Position numbers and translations under genes: made by a program. From X23 sp050251575 (lineage in GTDB: Bacteria; Bacillota; Clostridia; SK-Y3): 9,716 nt of DNA. The first letter of the stretch is position 1. Every line of letters begins with the position of its first letter. The notes under the pieces are model-generated. The model was not told the DNA's origin. It did not search any database and was given only the letters and a program-made list of their open reading frames with translations. Of the stretch, positions 1-5,629 are shown piece after piece. Where the stretch lies: contig JBFWMP010000107.1 of assembly GCA_050251575.1 (NCBI GenBank), positions 1 to 9,716 on the forward strand, written 5' to 3'.

Positions 1-65
1 ATGCTGTAACCATTTTTGTTTATGTAACTTAATTAATATGCACTTAGTTTATTCTTACAAAAGTT

Positions 66-296
66 CTATTGAAGTATCGCTGCCGTACCGGAAGCAGTTA
101 CCATAAGCATATTGCCGTTTTGTCCCAATACTTCATAATCGATATCCACTCCAATAGTCCCATTCGCACCAAGAGCACCTGCTCTCTTCTCCATCTCTTT
201 TAATGCCGCTTCTCTGGCTTCAATCAACTCTCCTTCATAGGACCCGGAGCGCCCTCCAAAAAAATTGGATAGCGTTCTCTCACACTTTTCAATTTA
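66..296 (-). pseudogene. 5'-truncated YbjQ/UPF0145 (heavy-metal-binding domain) remnant
   Basis: The minus strand reads from an upstream in-frame stop (294-296) through about 75 codons to a TAG at 66-68. It contains the hallmark stretch of the YbjQ/UPF0145 family: FFGGRSGSYEG, then ELIEAREAALKEMEKRA, then GANGTIGVDIDYE, then NGNMLMVTASGTA near the end. Family members are usually about 105 residues. The N-terminal third, with the first beta strands and the start codon, is missing, and no plausible start or ribosome site precedes the conserved part. The family forms small oligomers; its cellular role is not settled. It lies 24 bases downstream of the DUF2812 gene on the same strand, so it may be transcribed as a tail of that unit. 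The conserved part has no internal stops, so the decay looks recent, or the missing part sits in another frame. Identification is confident; pseudogene status follows from the missing N-terminus. Confidence 0.8.
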
Positions 297-320
297 TGTA
301 TAAACCCTTCCCGCAAAAAT

Positions 321-1520
321 TCATTTATAGTTTTCACCATGCTGAGATATTGTTTTATAAAGCAAAGGTATTATATCATCAGCATCCTTATTGCCAAAGT
401 ATCTTATATAAATAACCTTGTCTGCTAAGATAGCAAAAATTTGTTTTTCAATATCTTCTTCTGCAATGTATATTCTATCAAACTCAGTAGTTTTGAGTTC
501 TTTAACAATAGTGTCTGGTTTGTATATATTTCTTTTTATTAGGTCTTCAACGAGTCCGTCTGCTATTTTAGAAAATGTCAAATCATAAAAATTTGTTTGT
601 ATACTTGGTGAATATTTTCCACTATTATCAGACCACATTTCATTTTCTACAATTCCATGTTCAGTAATTTCATATTGTATAGGGGCAAGTAAACTCCAAT
701 CAAAGCTTACTCTATTCCCCCAATCTATGCCGTCTCTGCTATATCCTGCTTTACGTTTTAAGTTTGGATTTTGTTCTATATCTGCAAGTCTGATGATAGG
801 CAAATTGGTATTGGTTTCAGGCAGTGCATGATTTTCACTTTTGGCAATCTCAATAAATGGTATAAAAACAGCAAATAACGCAATAGGCAAAAACAAACCT
901 GCCAATATACCGTTAATCAATCTAGCTTTTCTCCAGTTCTCTTTATGGTTAATTGGTTTGCCTAGAAATAGAGATTTTTTAAGATTACGAATAGCTATAT
1001 AATTCCGTATTACTGTATGAAAAACATAAAGCTCAACAATGACCAGCAGCATCTGCTGTACAAATTGACCTTGCACCATATATAAGAATGGTGTTCTGCC
1101 TATAAAATATATGCTGAATATCATTCCTAAGAACCATAGCATTGCGATTGAAACTAGTATTAGGTTGTTTCTTAGCCTCTTATTTAAATCTGATAAGGAG
1201 TAGCTTTGTTCTACTGGATCTGTATGTAGTTCAGGCGTATGTGATAGCTCCTGTGCAGAGAAAATATAGAAATCCCCACCCTTTGTAATTAAATCCCAGC
1301 CGCAGTCATGATAAATATCGATTTGTTCCTGTGAAGGTTTTTCTTTTAATATATCAATTCTATATTTAGTGTTCTTTGATTGACCTTTTTCAAAGTAAAT
1401 AAAAATTCTTCCTATTTTTTTTAAATGCAGACCTTCTTTTGCCATATCTGAAAACCAACTTTCATTTCGGCCAATGGCAAAGCTATCATCAAGCATTAGT
1501 CTTTTTACTAACTTGCCCAT
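321..1520 (-). CDS. DUF2812 domain membrane protein
   Basis: This 399-residue protein has an N-terminal DUF2812 domain (about residues 1-95; motifs DDSFAIGRNESWFSDMAKEG and YHDCGWDLI). A membrane part follows with three predicted helices at about 119-140, 154-176 and 201-225, then a polar C-terminal domain of about 170 residues with no recognised motif. DUF2812 proteins are typically encoded with a PadR repressor, as here: the ATG follows the TAA of padR directly, with AGGAGGG seven bases upstream inside the padR end, so the two are co-transcribed and probably translationally coupled. Biochemical function is unknown; members are usually thought to be membrane proteins induced when the partner PadR releases its operator, for example in envelope or drug stress. 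The C-terminal extension is long for the family and its side of the membrane cannot be judged. No convincing terminator follows before the YbjQ remnant. Confidence 0.85.
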   Translation of the reverse strand: MGKLVKRLMLDDSFAIGRNESWFSDMAKEGLHLKKIGRIFIYFEKGQSKNTKYRIDILKEKPSQEQIDIYHDCGWDLITKGGDFYIFSAQELSHTPELHTDPVEQSYSLSDLNKRLRNNLILVSIAMLWFLGMIFSIYFIGRTPFLYMVQGQFVQQMLLVIVELYVFHTVIRNYIAIRNLKKSLFLGKPINHKENWRKARLINGILAGLFLPIALFAVFIPFIEIAKSENHALPETNTNLPIIRLADIEQNPNLKRKAGYSRDGIDWGNRVSFDWSLLAPIQYEITEHGIVENEMWSDNSGKYSPSIQTNFYDLTFSKIADGLVEDLIKRNIYKPDTIVKELKTTEFDRIYIAEEDIEKQIFAILADKVIYIRYFGNKDADDIIPLLYKTISQHGENYK

Positions 1521-1832
1521 TTATGATCCCTCCTCTATTGAAACCCCATCTTGCACCATGCACCTTAATCTTCTAAATTCCTCTTTAAGTGCGACTTTTC
1601 CATCCTCTGTTATAGCATAAGTTTTTCGTCGTCCATCATCATTAATAACCACAATAAGTCCATCCTTTTGGAGCCTTGTAAGCACTCCATATAATGTTCC
1701 AGGACCCATTCTAATACGCCCATTTGATACTTGTTCAATTGCAATCATTAGCTGATATCCATGATTAGGATTCATTAAGGCAAGTAATATATAATACATT
1801 GCTTCTGTCATTGGTCCTCCTGTATATGGCAT
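1521..1832 (-). CDS. PadR-family transcriptional regulator
   Basis: A short PadR protein of 103 residues from the preferred ATG at 1832 (106 from a GTG at 1841). It is essentially one winged helix-turn-helix domain: TEAMYYILLALM, then NHGYQLM, then the signature MGPGTLYGVLTRLQKDGLI and the wing DDGRRKTYAIT. The usual long C-terminal dimerisation helix is short and ends in EEFRRLRCMVQDG. The start is ambiguous. AGGTG at 1839-1843 is well placed for ATG 1832, while AGGAGG at 1815-1820 sits only four bases before a third in-frame ATG at 1811. The conserved GGPMTEA block favours 1832 or 1841. PadR proteins usually repress their own operon and a neighbouring effector gene, here the DUF2812 protein, whose ATG follows the padR stop with no gap. 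A consensus-like promoter and a palindrome lie directly upstream. Confidence 0.93.
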   Translation of the reverse strand: MPYTGGPMTEAMYYILLALMNPNHGYQLMIAIEQVSNGRIRMGPGTLYGVLTRLQKDGLIVVINDDGRRKTYAITEDGKVALKEEFRRLRCMVQDGVSIEEGS

Positions 1833-1864
1833 TTGCTTCACCTACTTTTCTGTATTATGCTACC

Positions 1865-1874
1865 CGATATATCG
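1865..1874. promoter_or_regulatory. Candidate PadR operator palindrome
   Basis: CGATATATCG is a perfect 10-bp palindrome lying at about +3 to +12 relative to the predicted padR start of transcription, directly after the -10 box. Such placement is typical of an autorepressor site. That PadR binds it is inference from position and symmetry only. Confidence 0.4.
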
Positions 1875-1883
1875 TATAACATA

Positions 1884-1912
1884 ATACTATCAAGAAAGTA
1901 TATCTTTGTCAA
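1884..1912 (-). promoter_or_regulatory. Promoter of the padR-DUF2812 unit
   Basis: On the minus strand a perfect -35 box TTGACA (1907-1912) is separated by 17 bases from a -10-like TAGTAT (1884-1889, four of six matches). Transcription would start near 1877, giving a leader of about 45 bases before the ATG at 1832. Position, orientation and spacing fit a housekeeping sigma-A promoter. Confidence 0.6.
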
Positions 1913-1926
1913 GAAATCTGCGTATC

Positions 1927-1967
1927 AAAAAAAGCATCAATTTGGAAAATTACCAATCTGATGCTTT
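1927..1967 (-). terminator. Intrinsic terminator after the lipoprotein gene
   Basis: Read on the minus strand, AAAGCATCA (1959-1967) pairs with TGATGCTTT (1931-1939). TTGG/CCAA add four inner pairs beyond a 2x2 internal loop, the apical loop is seven bases, and the hairpin runs into seven T (complement of 1927-1933). It lies about 120 bases beyond the stop of the lipoprotein gene and just before the padR promoter, insulating the two units. Confidence 0.8.
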
Positions 1968-1979
1968 GTCATTAATATG

Positions 1980-1999
1980 AACCCCCCAACCGGTGGGTT
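1980..1999. repeat. Short GC-rich hairpin
   Basis: AACCCCCC and GGTGGGTT pair over eight positions with one mismatch around a four-base AACC loop. No T-run follows on either strand, so it is not a standard terminator. On the minus strand it lies just before the lipoprotein terminator and may stabilise the 3' end of that message. Confidence 0.35.
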
Positions 2000-2084
2000 A
2001 TTCGCATTAATTATGATAAATCTATTTCTTATAATATTTATAGGCTTTTTTGCATACGATGACGGCTGCTTTCTCTATCTTCTT

Positions 2085-2690
2085 TTATTTTGAAACCAGC
2101 TTAAAAGATCTAATAAATTCCCTAAAATCGTTTTCAACTTCTGAAAAGCTGTTGGATAAAGCTCCACAAGTTAATGTATAAGCATTCCCTTCATGGAATA
2201 TATATGTAACCCAGCCTTTCATCTGGTAAGTAGCTCCACCTGCCTTAATATCATGGGTATATACTAAAAAATGTTTCTCCGGGTCAGATATCCCAATTTC
2301 AGAAATATCATTAAAAGTAGTATTATCAAGCACCTTGCCAAATCGTTCTTTAACATATTGAATAAACGTTTCCGGTGTTTTCGCCTCAGATGGCATGGTA
2401 TCACGGGTGACTATTACACTGTTCCCATCTTTAATATATTGTATTAAAGCGGTAGAACCCTCCACATTATTCCAACCATCTATAGTAGCTAACGAAACCC
2501 TCATCTCTTGTTGCTTCTGCGCTTTTTGCTCCTTTGATAGGCTGCTATCCTGCTTCGATGAATTATTCAGCGCTTTTGCAGATGGCGGCAACGCCTCACT
2601 TACAGATGTCTTATTGGATCCACCACATGCTGAAAGTACTATAGTACTGCTCATAACAATCGTTATAATGAATAATGAGCTTATCTTCAT
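2085..2690 (-). CDS. Secreted lipoprotein, PsbP/DUF1795-like fold possible
   Basis: A 201-residue protein with a clear lipoprotein signal: a short positively charged start (MK), a hydrophobic stretch (residues 5-19) and the lipobox LSAC with Cys22 as the predicted lipidated residue, followed by GGSNK. Residues 25-65 are a Ser/Lys/Gln-rich linker. The rest (about 66-200) looks like one globular domain beginning with a strand around TIDGW and ending in FREFIRSFKLV. That layout (substrate-like beta strands, PETFIQYVKERF, final RSFKL) resembles the PsbP/DUF1795 group of surface lipoproteins, but the match is by eye only. It would be anchored on the outer face of the membrane; no function can be given. 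Start choice is secure: GGAGGAG lies five bases before the ATG. It is a single-gene unit with its own terminator at 1927-1967. Confidence 0.85.
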   Translation of the reverse strand: MKISSLFIITIVMSSTIVLSACGGSNKTSVSEALPPSAKALNNSSKQDSSLSKEQKAQKQQEMRVSLATIDGWNNVEGSTALIQYIKDGNSVIVTRDTMPSEAKTPETFIQYVKERFGKVLDNTTFNDISEIGISDPEKHFLVYTHDIKAGGATYQMKGWVTYIFHEGNAYTLTCGALSNSFSEVENDFREFIRSFKLVSK

Positions 2691-2974
2691 TTTCTCTCCT
2701 CCTTTTTATTGATTAGGGATTATTGCAGTTTTTCCAATGCACTCTCTCCTTTTATAAAAAATTTACTGCACCTGTACACCTCCTATAAATACTTGGGAAA
2801 TTAACATTGCTACAATATTCAAAACTTATTTTATATTTTATTTCTTTAGATTCAATCACCTTAAGGATGATTTTTGGAAAAAAAAAAGGGTGATTTTGGG
2901 GTGATTAAATTATTACCCACAGCATCACAATTCATACATCATTCCTCTAATAATATTTTGGTGAAATGCTCTAC
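2691..2974. other. Intergenic leader with several ribosome-site-like motifs and G-rich repeats
   Basis: This stretch holds no supported gene. On the minus strand it contains three Shine-Dalgarno-like motifs: AGGAGGTG (2777-2784), AAGGAGAG (2744-2751) and the true site of the lipoprotein gene (about 2697-2703). The second precedes a possible five-codon frame (TTG at 2737 then EKLQ and stop). On the plus strand GGATGATT, GGGTGATT and GGGGTGATT motifs flank a run of ten A (2878-2887), with an inverted AATCACC at 2854-2860. No clear promoter with good spacing was found for the lipoprotein gene. Confidence 0.4.
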
Positions 2975-3325
2975 TCACTTTTTATAGAACTCGACCTTTT
3001 GTTTTAATAGCTTCTCTTCCCAAACCATCTGCAGCAAAGTCAAGTCTTCCGTATAATCAGTTTTTGACTCATCCTTATCGTATTCAAGATTCTCAAGTAT
3101 CTCAATTATAAAGCTTGCTTCACCATGCTCTTTCCATTCCTTCTGAAGTTCTTTGTTAAGATGACTGCCAAATCCCAATGTGAATTTTGTACGGTTTATC
3201 ATGCTTTTCAAATCTTGAGTTGTTTCAATATAATATTTATTATTAACTTTGGATCTTATTGCAAGTATACCCATATCCGGTTTCATCTGCTTGTATTTTT
3301 CTTTAAGTTCTTTTCTTCTATCCAT
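2975..3325 (-). CDS. Degenerate GIY-YIG nuclease-like protein
   Basis: This 116-residue protein matches in layout a Firmicute GIY-YIG subgroup that begins with a charged helix (MDRRKELKEKYKQMKP) followed by a single GIY-YIG fold. The GIY motif is read as GIL (residues 19-21) and the YIG motif as YIE (32-34), followed by TTQDLKSMINR; the strand-helix part SHLNKELQKEWKEHGEASFIIEIL fits the rest of the fold. Tyr of the first motif and Gly of the second are replaced, so nuclease activity is doubtful and a binding role is possible. The start ATG lies three bases after the stop of the DUF6530-like gene upstream, with only a weak GGGG site inside that gene's end, so translation is probably coupled. 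The protein is cytosolic, with no signal peptide or membrane segment. Fold assignment is fairly confident; function is unknown. Confidence 0.75.
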   Translation of the reverse strand: MDRRKELKEKYKQMKPDMGILAIRSKVNNKYYIETTQDLKSMINRTKFTLGFGSHLNKELQKEWKEHGEASFIIEILENLEYDKDESKTDYTEDLTLLQMVWEEKLLKQKVEFYKK

Positions 3326-3328
3326 GGA

Positions 3329-3808
3329 TTAATACCCCATTTCTTTTAAAATCCTCGATAACGTACTCAGGCGTTCTCCAATAAGCTCTCCATCATCGCT
3401 GAGCACTTGGCTGAATAGTTTAATATCTTCACCGATCTTTTCGTTATCAGTACATACCGCCACTGTCATGGCATCACCCTGTAGCCCTACTCTGTCTATT
3501 ACAGGATTTTCTGTATCATATAACTTTTCATATCTATAAGCCTCTTTAAAATGAAGTTTAGTTCTGCAAACAAGAATTGCAAGGTCAAGTACTCGGTGCA
3601 AAGGTAATTCTTCAGACTGTCTAGACCATTTTTCTCCTGTATATCTCCATACCTTAGCAGAAATATCTACCTTGCCTCGATCATTCCATTGTGCTAATCC
3701 TAATGAAAGACCCTTTGTGTCTGTGTTATAAGCATATCTTCCGTCAACATTTTCGTAATTTTCAGATACAATAACCGGCTTATGCTTTAAAGTAGTTGGT
3801 ATTTTCAT
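3329..3808 (-). CDS. DUF6530-like conserved protein
   Basis: A 159-residue soluble protein. The N-terminal part (KHKPVIVSENYENVDGRYAYN, then GLSLGLAQWNDRG, then DISAKVWR and EKWSRQSEELPLHRVLDLAIL) matches what I recall of the DUF6530 family, which is common in clostridia and bacilli and has no known activity. The C-terminal half (KLYDTENPVIDRVGLQGDAMTVAVC, LSDDGELIGERLSTLSRIL) looks helical at its end. Start choice is secure: AGGAGG at 3816-3821 lies seven bases upstream of the ATG. It is the first gene of a two-gene unit with the GIY-YIG-like protein, three bases apart. The unit has a strong promoter and a repeat array over its predicted start of transcription, so expression is probably tightly controlled. 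The family name is from memory and moderately sure; the reality of the gene is very likely. Confidence 0.75.
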   Translation of the reverse strand: MKIPTTLKHKPVIVSENYENVDGRYAYNTDTKGLSLGLAQWNDRGKVDISAKVWRYTGEKWSRQSEELPLHRVLDLAILVCRTKLHFKEAYRYEKLYDTENPVIDRVGLQGDAMTVAVCTDNEKIGEDIKLFSQVLSDDGELIGERLSTLSRILKEMGY

Positions 3809-3841
3809 TGCTTTGCCTCCTGTTTTTCATTAATTTATTTA

Positions 3842-3873
3842 TCTAGTAATTTACTAAATTACTAATTTACTAA
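3842..3873. repeat. Four-unit 8-bp tandem repeat at the start of transcription
   Basis: Read on the minus strand the units are TTAGTAAA, TTAGTAAT, TTAGTAAA and TTACTAGA, head to tail from 3873 down to 3842. The last unit is partly inverted, so that TAGTAA and TTACTA form a 13-bp palindrome with a one-base centre at its end. The array occupies about +2 to +33 of the predicted message, ideal for a cooperative repressor or for an RNA-level control element. The binding factor is unknown. Confidence 0.7.
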
Positions 3874-3881
3874 CTAATATT

Positions 3882-3910
3882 ATAATACTCAATTTTATAT
3901 ACCCTGTCAA
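3882..3910 (-). promoter_or_regulatory. Strong promoter of the DUF6530-like/GIY-YIG unit
   Basis: On the minus strand a perfect -35 TTGACA (3905-3910) and a -10 TATTAT (3882-3887, five of six matches) are separated by 17 bases. Transcription would start near 3875, giving a leader of about 67 bases before the ATG at 3808. This is the best sigma-A promoter match in the window. Confidence 0.75.
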
Positions 3911-4000
3911 TATGTAATCTTAATTTGTACAGTTTTTACAATCAATACATTCTCTTATTTTCCCCTACTGGAACTATCTAATACTTTTCGATTTACTGCT

Positions 4001-4042
4001 AAAAAAAGCCGGTCAAGGTAATATTCAACCCCCTCAACCGGC
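4001..4042 (-). terminator. Intrinsic terminator after the hemerythrin gene
   Basis: On the minus strand GCCGGT (4037-4042) pairs with ACCGGC (4008-4013) around a long, G/C-rich interior that can add a few pairs, and the stem runs straight into seven T (complement of 4001-4007). It lies about 57 bases beyond the hemerythrin stop and closes the ferredoxin-hemerythrin unit. Confidence 0.75.
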
Positions 4043-4098
4043 ATGTTTATAATCTATTCAATTTGCATTCTGCTTCTATACCATCCAATTATAATACT

Positions 4099-4650
4099 CT
4101 ATACGTTTGCTTCAAAATCTTTAAGTAAGTCTAGATACCTGTCCTGTACCCCTTTTGCTTTTGCCGCAGATTCGAAATTAATACATTCTGCATTAATTTT
4201 GTCTACAGTTTCTTTGGAAAGTCCCCTTTCAGCAAACTTATACACTACATTATCTTCTTTATCGATATGTCGGTGCAACAAATGAGTATACGAGATCGCA
4301 TTTGCGATTACATCTAACTTGGCTTGATCGTCCCCGTCCATGACTCTTCTAACTGCCTCTTCCAATTCCTGCATATGCAATCTTCCAAGGTCATGTTCTA
4401 CTAACATACCAAGACGCACTAACTTTTCCGCTGCTGACCCCTGTTCTTCCATCATCCTATTAAAAAGCAGATCTTCCTCTTTTCCATGATGGTGCTTATC
4501 CGCATAATTCCTTACAAAATCAATCATCTTAAAAAAATCTTCATATTGCACGGGCTGATTTTTTAATACTTTATAGCAATATTTCCGAATAACAGCAAGC
4601 ATTCTTTTTATATACTTATGCTCTTCTATCATCAGTTGAATACAATCCAT
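4099..4650 (-). CDS. Hemerythrin HHE-domain protein
   Basis: This 183-residue all-helical protein has the iron ligands expected of a hemerythrin-like four-helix bundle: His11 in EEHKYIKR, the HHHGKEED block (His53-55 with Glu58/Glu59), His86 in EHDLGRLH, and HRHIDKEDNVVY (His126/His128 with Glu132). Such proteins hold a non-haem diiron centre and bind or reduce O2, NO or peroxide; in anaerobes they serve in oxygen defence or sensing. The single HHE domain fills about residues 1-145 and a helical tail follows. AAGGTGA lies four bases before the ATG, so the start is secure. It is the last gene of a unit with ferredoxin and an unrecognised protein, 13 bases after the latter, and is followed by a terminator. 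The ferredoxin could supply electrons to reduce the diiron site; that pairing is inference from context. Confidence 0.92.
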   Translation of the reverse strand: MDCIQLMIEEHKYIKRMLAVIRKYCYKVLKNQPVQYEDFFKMIDFVRNYADKHHHGKEEDLLFNRMMEEQGSAAEKLVRLGMLVEHDLGRLHMQELEEAVRRVMDGDDQAKLDVIANAISYTHLLHRHIDKEDNVVYKFAERGLSKETVDKINAECINFESAAKAKGVQDRYLDLLKDFEANV

Positions 4651-4663
4651 ACTGTCACCTTCC

Positions 4664-5293
4664 TTATCTTCTTTCTATTTTTTGAATATTATCTGCTACC
4701 TTTACAAATCTAAAATCAGGCTTTATTGTTTCTATAAAAGACTTAATCCACGCTTCTCTTAGAATATAAAAGTTCTGAACATCGCCTGAAACCTTTTCCC
4801 AATATGGTTTATGTAAACATATGCTTGTTTGCCAGATAAACTCCTTCTCATTGTTTTCAAGCAGCTCATTGACTCTGTCACAAGGCATACCCTCAAGTAT
4901 ATAATCATTTAAAGCATTATAAGCATCTTCAGGCATATTGATTTCTCCTTCATATTTAGAAGCAGCAACTGCACCTTGCTTACTAAAAAGACTAAGCAGA
5001 TCATTTTTATACTCACTATTTTCACCAATTATTCTTGTTATAAGAGCAGCCTGTCTTGCTTCTGCACTTGCAATTCTATCTTGGAGCCAGCCATGGATGT
5101 TCGAGGTGTCGATAATCTCTTCTAAAGATTTATTTCCTGTTGGCATCCCATATTCAGAATAAACCTGCTGTATCCACTCTTCTATAGGAAGATTGACCTC
5201 TTTCGCCCATCTAATGATTTCCTCCTCTATAACCTCAAGCCAAACTATCTTATTATATAACCAATAATGTATCTTTCCTAAGAATAAGCTCAT
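4664..5293 (-). CDS. Uncharacterised 209-residue protein between ferredoxin and hemerythrin
   Basis: I do not recognise a named family. From the ATG at 5293 it has 209 residues: an aromatic start (MSLFLGKIHYWLYNKIVW, residues 1-18) that could lie against a membrane but is too short and polar to be a firm transmembrane helix, then mostly helical, charged sequence. Notable blocks are NIHGWLQDRIASAEARQAAL (66-85) and ICLHKPYWEKVSGDVQNFYI (158-177). There are two cysteines (138, 159) and a few histidines, with no CxxC pair. The frame stays open upstream to 5374, but that would overlap the ferredoxin end; AAGGAG at 5301-5306, seven bases before ATG 5293, decides the start. It lies 50 bases after ferredoxin and 13 before hemerythrin, so it belongs to the same unit and is likely a partner in the same redox or oxygen response. 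No function is claimed. Confidence 0.8.
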   Translation of the reverse strand: MSLFLGKIHYWLYNKIVWLEVIEEEIIRWAKEVNLPIEEWIQQVYSEYGMPTGNKSLEEIIDTSNIHGWLQDRIASAEARQAALITRIIGENSEYKNDLLSLFSKQGAVAASKYEGEINMPEDAYNALNDYILEGMPCDRVNELLENNEKEFIWQTSICLHKPYWEKVSGDVQNFYILREAWIKSFIETIKPDFRFVKVADNIQKIERR

Positions 5294-5343
5294 GCCTTTA
5301 CTCCTTTCAATGAATCTATCAGTTTTTGTATTTTTAACAACTG

Positions 5344-5532
5344 CTACTCTACTGTAATAACAGAGACCGGGCATCCGTCTTCCGCTTCTTTTGCTGCTTC
5401 CTCCACATCCTCGGGCACCTCATCCACATACACCTCCGCCAATCCGTCATCTGCCATTCGAAATACCTCCGGACAAGCAGCAGGACATAAGCCACATGCT
5501 ATACACCCATCTCTATCTATAAACGCTTTCAT
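5344..5532 (-). CDS. Single-cluster [4Fe-4S] ferredoxin
   Basis: A 62-residue acidic ferredoxin. The cluster ligands are C10, C13 and C16 in CIACGLC, with the fourth in the distal GCP motif at C54. C20 in the PAACPEVF segment is the extra cysteine seen in single-cluster ferredoxins, where it can pair in a disulphide. Length, the VFRMADDGLAEVYVDE strand region and the acidic VPEDVEEAAKEAED helix are typical of the monocluster clostridial and thermophile type. It carries single low-potential electrons in the cytosol. AGAGGA at 5541-5546 precedes the ATG by eight bases. It is the first gene of the unit, with a TATAAT box and a palindrome upstream, and is followed by the unrecognised protein and hemerythrin. 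Identification is very sure; its partner is inferred. Confidence 0.95.
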   Translation of the reverse strand: MKAFIDRDGCIACGLCPAACPEVFRMADDGLAEVYVDEVPEDVEEAAKEAEDGCPVSVITVE

Positions 5533-5558
5533 ATGTATTCTCCTCTCTTTGTTTTGAA

Positions 5559-5587
5559 ATTATAATATCATAAACCTTTAATCGCTA
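5559..5587 (-). promoter_or_regulatory. Ferredoxin-unit promoter with weak -35
   Basis: On the minus strand a perfect TATAAT (5559-5564) lies so that transcription would start near 5552, twenty bases before the ATG. At 17-bp spacing the -35 position (5582-5587) reads TAGCGA, a poor match. A strong -10 with a poor -35 is typical of promoters that need an activator, and a palindrome lies directly upstream. Confidence 0.5.
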
Positions 5588-5588
5588 C

Positions 5589-5604
5589 GGTAACAAAGGT
5601 TACC
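5589..5604. promoter_or_regulatory. Palindrome GGTAAC-N4-GTTACC upstream of the ferredoxin promoter
   Basis: Six-base arms GGTAAC (5589-5594) and GTTACC (5599-5604) are perfect inverted repeats around AAAG. The centre is about 44 bases upstream of the predicted transcription start, the usual place for a class II activator. The inner TAAC-N4-GTTA symmetry resembles Crp/Fnr/PrfA-family sites, which have a four- to six-base centre. No T-run follows on either strand, so it is not a terminator. The regulator is inferred, not shown. Confidence 0.55.
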
Positions 5605-5629
5605 ATTGCATATTGATTGTTTTGAATTT

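Noticed and set aside
203..415. Plus-strand open frame of 70 codons
   Set aside because: It lies antisense to the YbjQ remnant and the DUF2812 gene end, has no ribosome site and no protein-like pattern.
2854..2895. AATCACC / GGTGATT hairpin with T10 on the minus strand as terminator of the GIY-YIG gene
   Set aside because: The T-run falls inside the loop and not after the stem, so it does not fit an intrinsic terminator.
3842..3873. CRISPR-like array
   Set aside because: Units are 8 bp, head to tail, without spacers and inside a promoter leader; no cas gene is present.
5294..5374. 27-residue N-terminal extension of the 209-residue protein
   Set aside because: It would overlap the ferredoxin gene end and has no ribosome site, whereas the ATG at 5293 has AAGGAG at proper distance.
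5589..5604. GGTAAC/GTTACC stem as terminator of the cyclodeaminase-like gene
   Set aside because: No T-run follows on the minus strand, the stem is only six pairs, and its position relative to TATAAT suits an operator better.
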